29,866 bases of DNA from CAZPXF01 sp964590945 (GTDB taxonomy: Bacteria; Bacillota; Clostridia; Lachnospirales; Lachnospiraceae). Below are positions 1-7,935 of the stretch, one piece after another. The stretch spans positions 1 through 29,866 of the forward strand of contig CAZPXF010000016.1 of the NCBI GenBank assembly GCA_964590945.1, in the 5' to 3' direction. Within the stretch, counting starts at the first letter, position 1. Every line of letters begins with the position of its first letter. The position numbers and the translations under genes are program-made. The notes beneath the pieces were generated by a model, which did no database searches, had not been told where the DNA came from, and was given only the letters and a program-made list of their open reading frames with translations.

Positions 1-25
1 ACACGAAAAGGAAATCTAATTCAAC

Positions 26-54
26 TTGCTTTTTTCAGTAAAATAAGATATAGT
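26..54 (+). promoter_or_regulatory. Sigma-A-like promoter of the CNNM gene
   Basis: A -35 box TTGCTT (26-31) and a -10 box TATAGT (49-54) are separated by exactly 17 bases and lie 41 bases before the proposed start codon. A second TATAAT at 66-71 has no good -35. Seen in sequence; activity is inferred. Confidence 0.5.
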
Positions 55-95
55 TATGAGCAAATTATAATATGTAAAAAGGAGTGACGTTAATC

Positions 96-1367
96 TTGGA
101 TACAAGTGACGCCGTGCAGCTGGTCACGCTGATTATCCTGCTTGTGCTCTCTGCATTTTTTTCATCCGCGGAGACCGCACTGACCACCGTAAATAAATTT
201 CGTATGATAAAGCTTGCCGGGGACGGCAATAAGAGGGCGCAGACAGTTCTTCATGTAATCGAAGATTCTCCAAAGATGCTGAGCGCGATCCTCATTGGAA
301 ATAATATTGTCAATCTTTCAGCTTCATCGCTGACCACAAGTATCGCCTACGGCTTCGGAGGGTACATTGTTGGACTTGCTACCGGTATACTGACTTTTCT
401 GATCCTCGTATTTGGAGAGATCACGCCTAAGACACTGGCGACGCTCTATGCGGACGAGCTTTCTTTGGGTTATGCAAGGATCATCTATGTACTGATGACG
501 GTTCTGACGCCGGTCATTTTCCTTGTGAATCATTTTTCGCTCGGCGTACTGTTTCTGCTCCGTATCGACCCGAATAAGAAGAACGACAGCTACACGGAGG
601 ACGAGATCCGTACGATTGTCCATGCAAGCCATGAGGACGGCAATATTGAATCCGATGAAAAGGAAATGATCAACAACGTGTTCGACTTCGGCGACGCCAA
701 CGCCAAAGACGTCATGGTGCCGCGTGTGCATGTGACTTTCGCCGACGTTGACAGTACGTATGATGAGCTTATTGATATTTTCCGCGAAGACAAATTTACC
801 CGTCTTCCGGTATATGAGGAGACCACGGACAACGTCATCGGTACGATCAATATGAAGGATCTTTTTTTGTACGATAATACAAAGGAATTCCGGCTTCGTG
901 ATATTTTGCGGAAACCATTTTTCACCTATGAGTACAAGAAGGTTTCCGAGCTCCTTGTGGAAATGCGTCAGTCCTCCTACAACATCGCTATTGTCCTCGA
1001 TGAATACGGCGAGACATCGGGGCTTATCACCCTGGAGGATCTTCTGGAAGAGATCGTCGGAGAGATCCACGATGAGTATGATGAATACGAGGATCGGTTC
1101 ATTCAGAAGGTCGGTCCGCGGGAATATCTTGTCGAGGCTTCCATCAATCTGGATGATCTCAACGATGAACTGGGAACTTCCTTTGATTCTGACGATTACG
1201 ATTCTCTTGGCGGATATATGATCGAACGCCTGGACAGGCTTCCAAAGACCGGCGACAGCGTTAAGACGAAGGATGGTATTCTCCTGACTGTCCGCAAGGT
1301 CGACAAAAACCGTGCGGAGACGATTCAGGTAATTCTGCCGGAGGCAAAGCCGGAAAGCGGCGAATAA
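96..1367 (+). CDS. CNNM/CorC-HlyC family membrane protein (DUF21 plus CBS domains)
   Basis: Integral membrane protein of the hemolysin C/CorC/CNNM family, implicated in Mg2+ or other divalent cation export or homeostasis; the name hemolysin is historical. The N-terminal DUF21 region (about residues 1-185) has three to four hydrophobic segments with the family signature LSAFFSSAETAL. A CBS pair follows (about 205-325), including VMVPRVHV and the LDEYGETSGLITLEDLLEEIVGEI region, then a C-terminal CorC/HlyC domain. At 423 residues it is full length. I chose the TTG at 96 because AAAAAGGAG (76-84) lies upstream of it with an 11-base spacer; the GTG at 84 overlaps that ribosome-binding site and cannot use it. 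It stands alone on the + strand, facing the tRNA-Leu. The family call is secure; the transported ion is not known. Confidence 0.9.
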   Translation: MDTSDAVQLVTLIILLVLSAFFSSAETALTTVNKFRMIKLAGDGNKRAQTVLHVIEDSPKMLSAILIGNNIVNLSASSLTTSIAYGFGGYIVGLATGILTFLILVFGEITPKTLATLYADELSLGYARIIYVLMTVLTPVIFLVNHFSLGVLFLLRIDPNKKNDSYTEDEIRTIVHASHEDGNIESDEKEMINNVFDFGDANAKDVMVPRVHVTFADVDSTYDELIDIFREDKFTRLPVYEETTDNVIGTINMKDLFLYDNTKEFRLRDILRKPFFTYEYKKVSELLVEMRQSSYNIAIVLDEYGETSGLITLEDLLEEIVGEIHDEYDEYEDRFIQKVGPREYLVEASINLDDLNDELGTSFDSDDYDSLGGYMIERLDRLPKTGDSVKTKDGILLTVRKVDKNRAETIQVILPEAKPESGE

Positions 1368-1440
1368 GAATCCCTGCATATGCGGATACCCTGCTGAAAA
1401 GACCGGCCGGATCTGACCAGTTTTTTGCTTTAAGGCACGC

Positions 1441-1464
1441 AAAAAGAAGCTCCGGTGGAGCTTC
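1441..1464 (-). terminator. Rho-independent terminator after tRNA-Leu
   Basis: A perfect 8-bp stem, GAAGCTCC (1446-1453) with GGAGCTTC (1457-1464) and a 3-base loop, is followed on the minus strand by TTTTT (complement of 1441-1445), seven bases after the tRNA 3' end. It may also act weakly on the convergent CNNM transcript. Confidence 0.8.
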
Positions 1465-1471
1465 CTTTTCA

Positions 1472-1555
1472 TGCGCGTGGCCGGACTCGAACCGGCACGG
1501 TGTCGCCACCGAGGGATTTTAAGTCCCTTGCGTCTACCTGTTCCGCCACACGCGC
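1472..1555 (-). tRNA. tRNA-Leu (anticodon UAA)
   Basis: An 84-base class II tRNA. The acceptor stem pairs GCGCGTG (5') with CACGCGC (3'), with discriminator A at 1472. The D arm is of the leucine type (GCG GAACAGGTAGA CGC). The anticodon loop CTTAAAA gives anticodon TAA. It has a long variable arm and a normal TTCGAGT T loop. CCA is not encoded, so the tRNA nucleotidyltransferase at 12065-13378 would have to add it. A terminator follows directly. Confidence 0.95.
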
Positions 1556-1595
1556 GTATGCAATGCCGACATGGCGCTAAACAATATGCAGCGTT

Positions 1596-1664
1596 GGATT
1601 CGAACCGCCGAAGCAGGCTGCTGCAGATGAACAGTCTGTCCTCTGATCACTCAGGAATCCACCC
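1596..1664 (-). pseudogene. tRNA-Tyr-like pseudogene lacking its 3' end
   Basis: Read on the minus strand, the sequence follows a clostridial tRNA-Tyr body: acceptor 5' strand GGGTGGA, TT linker, D stem CCT/AGG, anticodon stem CAGA/TCTG, a long variable arm (AGCAG-CCT-GCT), then GGCGG and the T loop TTCGAAT followed by CC. After that the match stops. The expected remaining T-stem and acceptor strand (complement of GGGTGGA) is absent and replaced by unrelated sequence. The anticodon loop is CTGTTCA, giving GUU with C at position 37, where tRNA-Tyr has CTGTAAA. The D loop has GA where G18-G19 is expected. These changes point to a decayed gene. A TATAAT (1673-1678, minus) sits just upstream, so it may still be co-transcribed with tRNA-Leu. 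Confidence 0.6.
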
Positions 1665-1692
1665 ATGCACCTATTATATATACCACAATTTC

Positions 1693-1719
1693 AAAAAAAG
1701 CGCAACCTTCCGGCTGCGC
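1693..1719 (-). terminator. Rho-independent terminator after the amylase gene
   Basis: The 8-bp stem GCGCAGCC/GGTTGCGC with a GGAA tetraloop is followed by seven T residues on the minus strand (complement of 1693-1699), 38 bases past the stop codon. The + strand side also ends in TTTTT, so it may work in both directions. Confidence 0.85.
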
Positions 1720-1757
1720 CTTTTTGCATTTCGCTTTATTCTTCTCACGGCTTTCTT

Positions 1758-3794
1758 CTATTGTTTCGTTGTCGCAACGATCACCGAATACGGCCCCATG
1801 TTCCCTACCGCGGTTCCGTTCATTACAAGAAAATAATCCTCAAGCGTCGTATATCCCCGGTCATAGGAGTACACCAGCCTTTTCAGCTTGCTGTAATCTT
1901 TGACGCCCGCCTGCCATACCGGAATCTCAACCGTCCTCAGCTCAGGCGAATGATTGAACGCCACGATGATGATCTCATCATCATTGAATCTGCCGTAGGC
2001 AAGCAGGTTCTGCTCCGCCTTCAGGAATATCGTTGATCCCGTCCAGAAAACCGGATGATCCTTATGCATCTGAATCATATCTTTATAAAACGCCAGTAAT
2101 TCCGGGTCTTCGTTGCCCCACGGATATGTCCGTCGGCTGTCCGGATCCGTAAATCCGCACTGCCCCGCTTCGTCCCCATAATAGAGCGTCGGCGCTCCGA
2201 TCCAGGTCATCTGCATGATAACCGCCTCCCGCATGATCTCCGGATGGACGTCCTGAGACGCCGCCTCGCATCCGAGATCAACCGAACGCCCGACCATATG
2301 ATTCGTCCTTGTGAGGAAACGGGAATGATCGTGGTTGGAAAGCTGGTTCATCGCCGTCTGCAGCGACGAAGCAGACATATTGGCCATATGATGCTTCATC
2401 GCACCCATAAAACTGTTCCCATTGCCAAGCTGATTCCCATCGAAACGATCACTGTGCTTCTCCATACCTGTCAGGAACCATGTCACAGGCTCCATGAACG
2501 CATCGTAATTCATGACCGTATCCCACTCGTCTCCGCCAAGCCAGGACTGCGGATTGCCGTAGTGCTCTGCGAGGATGATCACATTCGGATTGATCGCCTT
2601 GACCTCTTTGCGGAAGCGCCGCCAGAATTCATGGTTATACTTCTGGCTGTAACCAAGATCGGCAGCAACATCCAGCCGCCAGCCGTCAATATTATACGGC
2701 GGCGAAACCCATTTCTTCCCGATACCTATAATATAGTCTTCCAGCTCCTTTGATCCTTCATAGTTCAGCTTCGGCAGCGTAGAGTGCGACCACCAGCCGT
2801 CATAGCTCTTATTGTACGGCCATTGTCCGTCTCCGTGGAAACGGAAAAAGGAATGATACGGACTGTCTCCGGATACATAGGCGCCTGCCGGGTAACCGTT
2901 ATACCCCTCATAAATACGCTCGCGATCCATCCATTTATTAAAAGAGCCGCAATGATTAAATACGCCGTCAAGAATGATCTTCATGCCCCGGCGGTGGATC
3001 TCCTCCACCAGCTCCGCGAAAAACTGATTGCTCGCCTCAAGATTGCGAAGATCCGCCACTCTTGTTCTATAGCGTATAGCTTTGGAATTGTCCGTACACC
3101 CCTTCGGGAGCAGATTTCCCTTATCCACAACGATCTTTCCGAAATGCGGATCAACATAATCGTAATCCTGAATATCATATTTATGGTTGGACGGCGATAC
3201 GAAGATCGGGTTGAAATACAAAACCTCGACGCCAAGCTCCTGCAGATAATCCAGCTTATCCATAACGCCCTGAAGATCGCCCCCATAAAATTCACGTACT
3301 CCCATAGACGGTTCCGGATATTTATCCCACTGCTTTACTTTTGTTACATAATCTCCAAGATAGTAATATTCTCTGTCCTTTACGTCGTTTGTCCTGTCCC
3401 CATTACAGAAACGATCGGTATAGATCTGATACATGACCGCCCCTTTTGCCCAGTCCGGAGTCGAAAATCCCGGTATGATCTCAAAATCATACTGATCCTG
3501 CGGATAGTCCATCGCTCCATAGCGGTTAAAATGAACAATCTCTCCGCCCGAACAGACCCGGAACCAATAATGTACGGCCTCTTCGCCCAGCTGATACTCT
3601 GTCGAATAGTAGTCAAATCCGCCCTCGGTACGTTCCTTTGCCATCTTATATTCCGTCGAATAATCATCCAGATACACATGATCTACATCATCCTTGGCCG
3701 TCCGAAAGAATATCTTTATCTTTTCATTCTTCTCAGGCTCCGCCGGTCTTACAAAGTTTACAGTCCCATCAGAAAATAAAGCCTCCCTGTTCAT
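1758..3794 (-). CDS. GH13 alpha-glycosidase, neopullulanase/cyclomaltodextrinase type
   Basis: Hydrolase of alpha-1,4 (and possibly alpha-1,6) linkages in maltodextrins, cyclodextrins or pullulan, subfamily GH13_20-like. There is no signal peptide, so it should act in the cytoplasm on imported oligosaccharides. The N-terminal beta-sandwich (about residues 1-105) resembles CBM34. The catalytic barrel follows with all four GH13 regions: DGVFNH (276-281), GWRLD with the nucleophile D375, acid/base E410 in IILAEH, and NHDHSR with D489. The remaining C-terminal region is the usual beta domain. The 678 residues are within range, if long. The start is supported by TAGGAG 11 bases upstream. It is a single-gene unit with its own terminator. 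Glycogen synthesis genes at the other end of the window make maltodextrin or glycogen turnover a plausible role. The exact substrate cannot be read from sequence. Confidence 0.9.
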   Translation of the reverse strand: MNREALFSDGTVNFVRPAEPEKNEKIKIFFRTAKDDVDHVYLDDYSTEYKMAKERTEGGFDYYSTEYQLGEEAVHYWFRVCSGGEIVHFNRYGAMDYPQDQYDFEIIPGFSTPDWAKGAVMYQIYTDRFCNGDRTNDVKDREYYYLGDYVTKVKQWDKYPEPSMGVREFYGGDLQGVMDKLDYLQELGVEVLYFNPIFVSPSNHKYDIQDYDYVDPHFGKIVVDKGNLLPKGCTDNSKAIRYRTRVADLRNLEASNQFFAELVEEIHRRGMKIILDGVFNHCGSFNKWMDRERIYEGYNGYPAGAYVSGDSPYHSFFRFHGDGQWPYNKSYDGWWSHSTLPKLNYEGSKELEDYIIGIGKKWVSPPYNIDGWRLDVAADLGYSQKYNHEFWRRFRKEVKAINPNVIILAEHYGNPQSWLGGDEWDTVMNYDAFMEPVTWFLTGMEKHSDRFDGNQLGNGNSFMGAMKHHMANMSASSLQTAMNQLSNHDHSRFLTRTNHMVGRSVDLGCEAASQDVHPEIMREAVIMQMTWIGAPTLYYGDEAGQCGFTDPDSRRTYPWGNEDPELLAFYKDMIQMHKDHPVFWTGSTIFLKAEQNLLAYGRFNDDEIIIVAFNHSPELRTVEIPVWQAGVKDYSKLKRLVYSYDRGYTTLEDYFLVMNGTAVGNMGPYSVIVATTKQ

Positions 3795-3846
3795 TTATTC
3801 TTACACTCCTATAAAACTTATATATAATTGATGCACACACTTAAAA

Positions 3847-3852
3847 ATTTTA
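3847..3852 (-). promoter_or_regulatory. Possible extended -10 promoter of the amylase gene
   Basis: The minus strand reads TATGGTAAAAT, an extended -10 (TGn plus TAAAAT), 52 bases before the amylase start codon. No convincing -35 is present. No CcpA-type operator was recognised nearby. Confidence 0.35.
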
Positions 3853-3911
3853 CCATATATTTTCACCAAATAAAAGACGCTAAATCATTTTTATCTTCTT
3901 TTTTGCGCATG

Positions 3912-3938
3912 AAAAAAGACAGTATTGCGATTACTGCC
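3912..3938 (-). terminator. Terminator-like hairpin downstream of ftsH
   Basis: On the minus strand, GGCAGTA and TACTGTC form a 7-bp stem (one G-T pair) with a 7-base loop, followed by TTTTTT. The + strand side also ends in a T run. It lies about 195 bases past the ftsH stop and would insulate the ftsH unit from the amylase gene. The 337-base gap 3795-4131 otherwise holds the amylase leader, the inverted repeat at 4053-4081 and AT-rich sequence with no credible gene. Confidence 0.6.
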
Positions 3939-4052
3939 TTTTTTCGGAGAAGGTATTTCTTCTTATGGGGTGTAGCAAAAAACTATATAATGTATTGGGG
4001 GGTTTTACAGTAATTATAATAGCATCGATTCCAATTCAAGTGTGCACAAACA

Positions 4053-4081
4053 TGCACAATTTTCTTTAAAAAAATTGTGCA
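4053..4081. repeat. Perfect 11-bp inverted repeat downstream of ftsH
   Basis: TGCACAATTTT (4053-4063) and its exact complement (4071-4081) flank a 7-base A/T loop. No clear T tract follows on either strand, so it may be an mRNA 3'-end stabiliser or a weak bidirectional terminator. A related TGTGCACAAA lies beside it at 4041-4050. Confidence 0.6.
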
Positions 4082-4131
4082 CTTTTCACACGCATCCGCC
4101 GCACTTTTCATGCGGGAGTTCTGTTTCAGCT

Positions 4132-5967
4132 TTATGCTTCCGCAGCAAAGAGTCCTTCAAATTCTTCCCCTGTGATCTTTTCTTTTTCCAGCAGCAGATC
4201 CGCGCAGCTATGAAGCACATAGTCGTATTTCGTGATGATCGCTCGTGCATCTGCATAACATTTATCTATGATCTTCTTTACTTCCGCATCGATCCTGGAC
4301 GCCGTCTCCTCTCCATACCCGCGGGACATATGGCCGAAGTCACGTCCTACAAAGACCTCGTCCCCTTCATTGTCATAGTTGATGAGGCCGAGCGCCTCGG
4401 ACATACCAAATTTCATAACCATAGATTTCGCGATCGAGGTCGCCTGTTTGATATCCTGGGAAGCTCCCGTCGTAATATCGTCAAAAATAATCTCTTCTGC
4501 AATACGGCCGCCCAGCGCCACCGTGATCTCCTGAAGCATCTTGCTGCGGGTATTGAACATCTCGTCCTTCTCCGGCAGCTTCATCGTGTACCCGGCTGCA
4601 CCGCCGGTCGGAATAATGGAGATCGTATGCACAGGTCCGGTATCCGGAAGCACATGATAGAGGATCGCATGTCCCGCTTCATGATACGCTGTGATCCTGC
4701 GTTCCTTTTCGGAGATCACACGGCTCCGCTTCTCCGTACCGATACCAACCTTGACAAACGCCCGTTGAATATCATTCTGGATAATGAACTGCCGTCCGGC
4801 TCTTGCAGCCTGTATCGCCGCCTCGTTCATCAGATTCTCAAGATCCGCCCCGGTAAATCCGGCGGTTGTCTGTGCAATCTGTTTCAGATCCACGTCCTCG
4901 GCAAGCGGCTTGCCCTTCACGTGAACCCGCAGAATATCCTCTCTCCCTTTGATATCCGGCGAGCCGACCATAACTCTGCGGTCAAACCGGCCCGGACGCA
5001 GGATCGCAGGATCCAGAATATCTACCCGGTTCGTAGCAGCCATGACAATGATCCCTTCGTTGACGCCGAAACCATCCATCTCAACAAGAAGCTGATTCAG
5101 TGTCTGCTCCCTTTCATCATGTCCGCCGCCCATACCGGTTCCGCGCCGTCTCGCTACGGCGTCGATCTCATCGATAAATACAATACACGGGGCGTCCTTC
5201 TTTGCATCCGCAAAAAGATCCCGCACGCGGGATGCGCCGACGCCGACAAACATCTCGACAAAGTCCGAACCGGAAATGCTGTAGAACGGCACGCCCGCCT
5301 CGCCGGCAACCGCCTTGGCAAGAAGCGTCTTACCGGTTCCCGGAGGACCCACCAGTATCACGCCCTTTGGAATACGCGCGCCAACCTGAATATATTTCTT
5401 CGGAGACTTCAGGAAATCCACGATCTCCTCCAGTTCGCCCTTTTCCTCCTCAAGACCTGCAACATTGGCAAATGTGATCGGATTGTTCTTATCATCATGC
5501 TTTACGGCGCGGCTCTTCCCGAAATTCATCGTACGGTTGCCTGCCCCGCCGCCCATCTGCCTGTTCATCATCATAAACATGAACAGAATAAAACCGCCTG
5601 TCAGCAGCATCGGCACAAGAACCGTTACGATCCATGACTCCTCCGCAATATCCGCCAGCTGATATTCGATTCCATGATCCTGCAGGTAATCCTGAATGTC
5701 GTTGACATCAGACACATAAAGCTTCTGCCGTTTCTCCTCATCACCGGCCTCTTTTACCTGATAATCTACATATCCGGTCGGAGGCGTCTTGTTCTGGTAC
5801 ACCTCGACACTCTCAATCTGTCCGTCCGCAACAGCTTTTTCAAAATCACGAAACGTAACCTCCGTACTCTGCGTCTGCATTCTGGTTGCAAAATACACGA
5901 CGATCAGAAGCATCACAAAAAAAGCGGCGAACGAAAAATTGTTCATTCCTCTGTTTCTACTATTCAA
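4132..5967 (-). CDS. ftsH: ATP-dependent zinc metalloprotease FtsH
   Basis: Membrane-anchored AAA+ protease that extracts and degrades membrane and short-lived cytosolic proteins. It has two membrane segments (about 11-28 and 112-133) around a short extracytoplasmic domain. These are followed by the AAA module with Walker A GPPGTGKT (207-214) and Walker B IVFIDEID (262-269), the SRH region ATNRVDILDPAILRPGRFDR, and the protease domain with HEAGH (429-433) and the third zinc ligand D505. At 611 residues it is full length. The start is TTG at 5967, because AAAGGAG lies 6 bases upstream; the next ATG, eight codons on, has no spaced ribosome-binding site. It is the last gene of the tilS-hpt-ftsH run, 28 bases after hpt, a conserved order in Firmicutes. 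Confidence 0.97.
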   Translation of the reverse strand: MNSRNRGMNNFSFAAFFVMLLIVVYFATRMQTQSTEVTFRDFEKAVADGQIESVEVYQNKTPPTGYVDYQVKEAGDEEKRQKLYVSDVNDIQDYLQDHGIEYQLADIAEESWIVTVLVPMLLTGGFILFMFMMMNRQMGGGAGNRTMNFGKSRAVKHDDKNNPITFANVAGLEEEKGELEEIVDFLKSPKKYIQVGARIPKGVILVGPPGTGKTLLAKAVAGEAGVPFYSISGSDFVEMFVGVGASRVRDLFADAKKDAPCIVFIDEIDAVARRRGTGMGGGHDEREQTLNQLLVEMDGFGVNEGIIVMAATNRVDILDPAILRPGRFDRRVMVGSPDIKGREDILRVHVKGKPLAEDVDLKQIAQTTAGFTGADLENLMNEAAIQAARAGRQFIIQNDIQRAFVKVGIGTEKRSRVISEKERRITAYHEAGHAILYHVLPDTGPVHTISIIPTGGAAGYTMKLPEKDEMFNTRSKMLQEITVALGGRIAEEIIFDDITTGASQDIKQATSIAKSMVMKFGMSEALGLINYDNEGDEVFVGRDFGHMSRGYGEETASRIDAEVKKIIDKCYADARAIITKYDYVLHSCADLLLEKEKITGEEFEGLFAAEA

Positions 5968-5995
5968 AATGATCTCCTTTCCACCCGGTTACTTT

Positions 5996-6523
5996 CTATT
6001 CAACGCCCTCTACCACACCGATATAAGGCAGATTCCTGTATTTCTGTGCGTAATCAAGGCCATATCCTACGACAAATTCGTCCGGAATGCAGAAACCAAC
6101 ATAATCAACATGGACATCCTTTACACGTCTCTCCGGCTTATCCAGAAGCGTGCATAATCTCATGCTGTTTGGTTTTCTTTCCTTTAGAATATCCATCAGA
6201 TAATATAATGTCCTGCCGGAATCGATAATATCCTCAACGATCAGAACATCCTTTCCCTCCAGCGCATCATCCAGATCCTTCTTAATGCGGACGATCCCGC
6301 TGGATTTGGTGCCGTCCCCATAGCTTCCGACACTCATAAAATCCATCGTAACCGGCACAGTGATCCTCTTCGCAAGCTCACACATGAAAGCCGCTCCGCC
6401 TCTTAAAATACAGATCAGGTGCACCTGTCTGCCGGCATAGTCCTCACTGATCTGTCTTCCAAGCTCCGCAATCTTCGCATCAACATCTTCTTCCGATACT
6501 AAAACTCTAACTGTCTCAGCCAT
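5996..6523 (-). CDS. hpt: Hypoxanthine phosphoribosyltransferase
   Basis: Purine salvage enzyme that converts hypoxanthine (and usually guanine) plus PRPP to IMP (GMP) in the cytoplasm. The 175 residues carry the PRPP-binding signature VLIVEDIIDSGRTL (93-106) and the early RGG loop (41-43) typical of HPRTs. The first 25 bases overlap the end of tilS, and its ribosome-binding site GGAGG lies inside tilS 10 bases before the ATG, so translation is probably coupled. The tilS-hpt-ftsH order is the standard Firmicutes arrangement. Confidence 0.95.
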   Translation of the reverse strand: MAETVRVLVSEEDVDAKIAELGRQISEDYAGRQVHLICILRGGAAFMCELAKRITVPVTMDFMSVGSYGDGTKSSGIVRIKKDLDDALEGKDVLIVEDIIDSGRTLYYLMDILKERKPNSMRLCTLLDKPERRVKDVHVDYVGFCIPDEFVVGYGLDYAQKYRNLPYIGVVEGVE

Positions 6524-7899
6524 TTTTCCATTTCCTCCGTTACCTGTACTTCCAAAACTCTTTTCGTATGTTCCGTGATCTGCCCCGCCATGCTCATCCG
6601 GTGACCGATCACCCAGAGAATATGGCTTCCGTCCGCCAAAAGAGGAACTCTGTCCCGTTCCTCCTTTGGAATCTTCTCATTGATAAAATAAGATTTCAGT
6701 TTCTGTCTGCTTCCGTCCTTATCCACAACCAGATAATCGCCCGGCTGCCTTGTACGAACCCGCAGAGTATATTTGATTATATCATAATCAAACCACTTCG
6801 TGTATGTTTTTTCCAAAATATGCTTGTTTTCCGGGCATGGAAAGACACGCGTCCGGATCCATCCGCGGTCACAGGGGACCGTCAGTTCCCCGGTCAGGGC
6901 GTCCCATTTCTCCTGTGATGGCTGCCCGCTCTTCCGGAGTACGATTCCGTCATAGGTTCGTTCCGCTAAAACGCCATACGGCAAATGCCGCTGCCTGCCG
7001 CACTGCAGGTTCATCAAATCCCTCAGCGCTTCCACATGAACGTTTCCGATATCCCGCTGTCTTCCCGCCGCCCGGATCAGGCAGTCCTTCAGCAGCATAT
7101 TCTGCAAAACATAAGGCGCCTGCCGAAAAAATTCCTCTGTAATATAAAAATTGTCTCCTTTAATTATGACACAATCTTTTTCTATTTTAGCCAGCTCTTC
7201 GGACAGATATTCCTGAATTTCCAAAAACTGCCTCATCGTACCGGAAATGTGAGCCGCGGTCCCGGCATTGATCTCTTCCTCCAAAAACGGGATCAGCCTG
7301 TTGCGGATCTTATTCCTGGAATATTCATTCTCAAAATTCGTCCGGTCCGTGCAGTACCCCTGACCCCTCTCATGAAGATACGCCTCGATCTCCCGTCTGT
7401 TTACGCACAGCAAAGGATGGACGATCCTTCCGTTCACCGGCCGGATCCCGCACAGCCCCTCCAGTCCGCTTCCCCTGCACAACCGGAAGAGAAACGTCTC
7501 CACATTGTCATTCTCATGATGCGCAAGAGCGATCACATCCGCTCCCACCGATTCTCTTACCTGCTCCAATATCTCCCGGCGCAGCTCCCGTCCGGCCTCC
7601 TCCCCGGAAATCCGCCTTCTCGCAGCTTCCGCGGCAGCATCCGCATGAAAGCTGCGGAAATCGACGCCATTTTCCGCGCAGAATCTCTCTGCAAAAGCCT
7701 CGTCCTCATCCGCCTCCTCGCCGCGCAGGCCATGATGAACATGTACCGCCGTCAGATGAAGCCCCCAGCTCTCCTTCAATTCAAGAAGCACCAAAAGCAG
7801 GCATATCGAATCCGCGCCACCGGATATGCCTGCAACAATGTGAGCGCCATACTTCCACATATTCTGCTGTCTTATAAAATGTTCTACCTTTGTAATCAT
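6499..7899 (-). CDS. tilS: tRNA(Ile)-lysidine synthase
   Basis: Modifies C34 of the tRNA-Ile CAU anticodon to lysidine using ATP and lysine, so that AUA is read as isoleucine; the gene is normally essential. The N-terminal PP-loop ATPase has SGGADS (26-31), followed by HVHHGLRGEEADEDEAF and later HHENDNVETFLFRL, both characteristic of TilS. The long C-terminal region (about 230-466) matches the tRNA-recognition and C-terminal TilS domains. The length of 466 is normal. No good ribosome-binding site precedes the ATG at 7899; a weak AGGG lies about 25 bases up. Translation may depend on the upstream spoIIE-family cistron, 36 bases away. The 3' end overlaps hpt. Confidence 0.95.
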   Translation of the reverse strand: MITKVEHFIRQQNMWKYGAHIVAGISGGADSICLLLVLLELKESWGLHLTAVHVHHGLRGEEADEDEAFAERFCAENGVDFRSFHADAAAEAARRRISGEEAGRELRREILEQVRESVGADVIALAHHENDNVETFLFRLCRGSGLEGLCGIRPVNGRIVHPLLCVNRREIEAYLHERGQGYCTDRTNFENEYSRNKIRNRLIPFLEEEINAGTAAHISGTMRQFLEIQEYLSEELAKIEKDCVIIKGDNFYITEEFFRQAPYVLQNMLLKDCLIRAAGRQRDIGNVHVEALRDLMNLQCGRQRHLPYGVLAERTYDGIVLRKSGQPSQEKWDALTGELTVPCDRGWIRTRVFPCPENKHILEKTYTKWFDYDIIKYTLRVRTRQPGDYLVVDKDGSRQKLKSYFINEKIPKEERDRVPLLADGSHILWVIGHRMSMAGQITEHTKRVLEVQVTEEMEKWLRQLEF

Positions 7900-7935
7900 G
7901 GATTCAATATAGCTGAATTCCCTGTAAATTGCAAG

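Noticed and set aside
3828..4013. A 61-codon + strand frame in the gap between the amylase gene and ftsH
   Set aside because: AT-rich, runs through the terminator-like hairpin at 3912-3938, lacks a ribosome-binding site and has no recognisable protein features.
4042..5637. A 531-codon open frame on the + strand
   Set aside because: Antisense to ftsH, whose Walker and HEAGH motifs are intact on the minus strand. The + frame has no domain and no ribosome-binding site.
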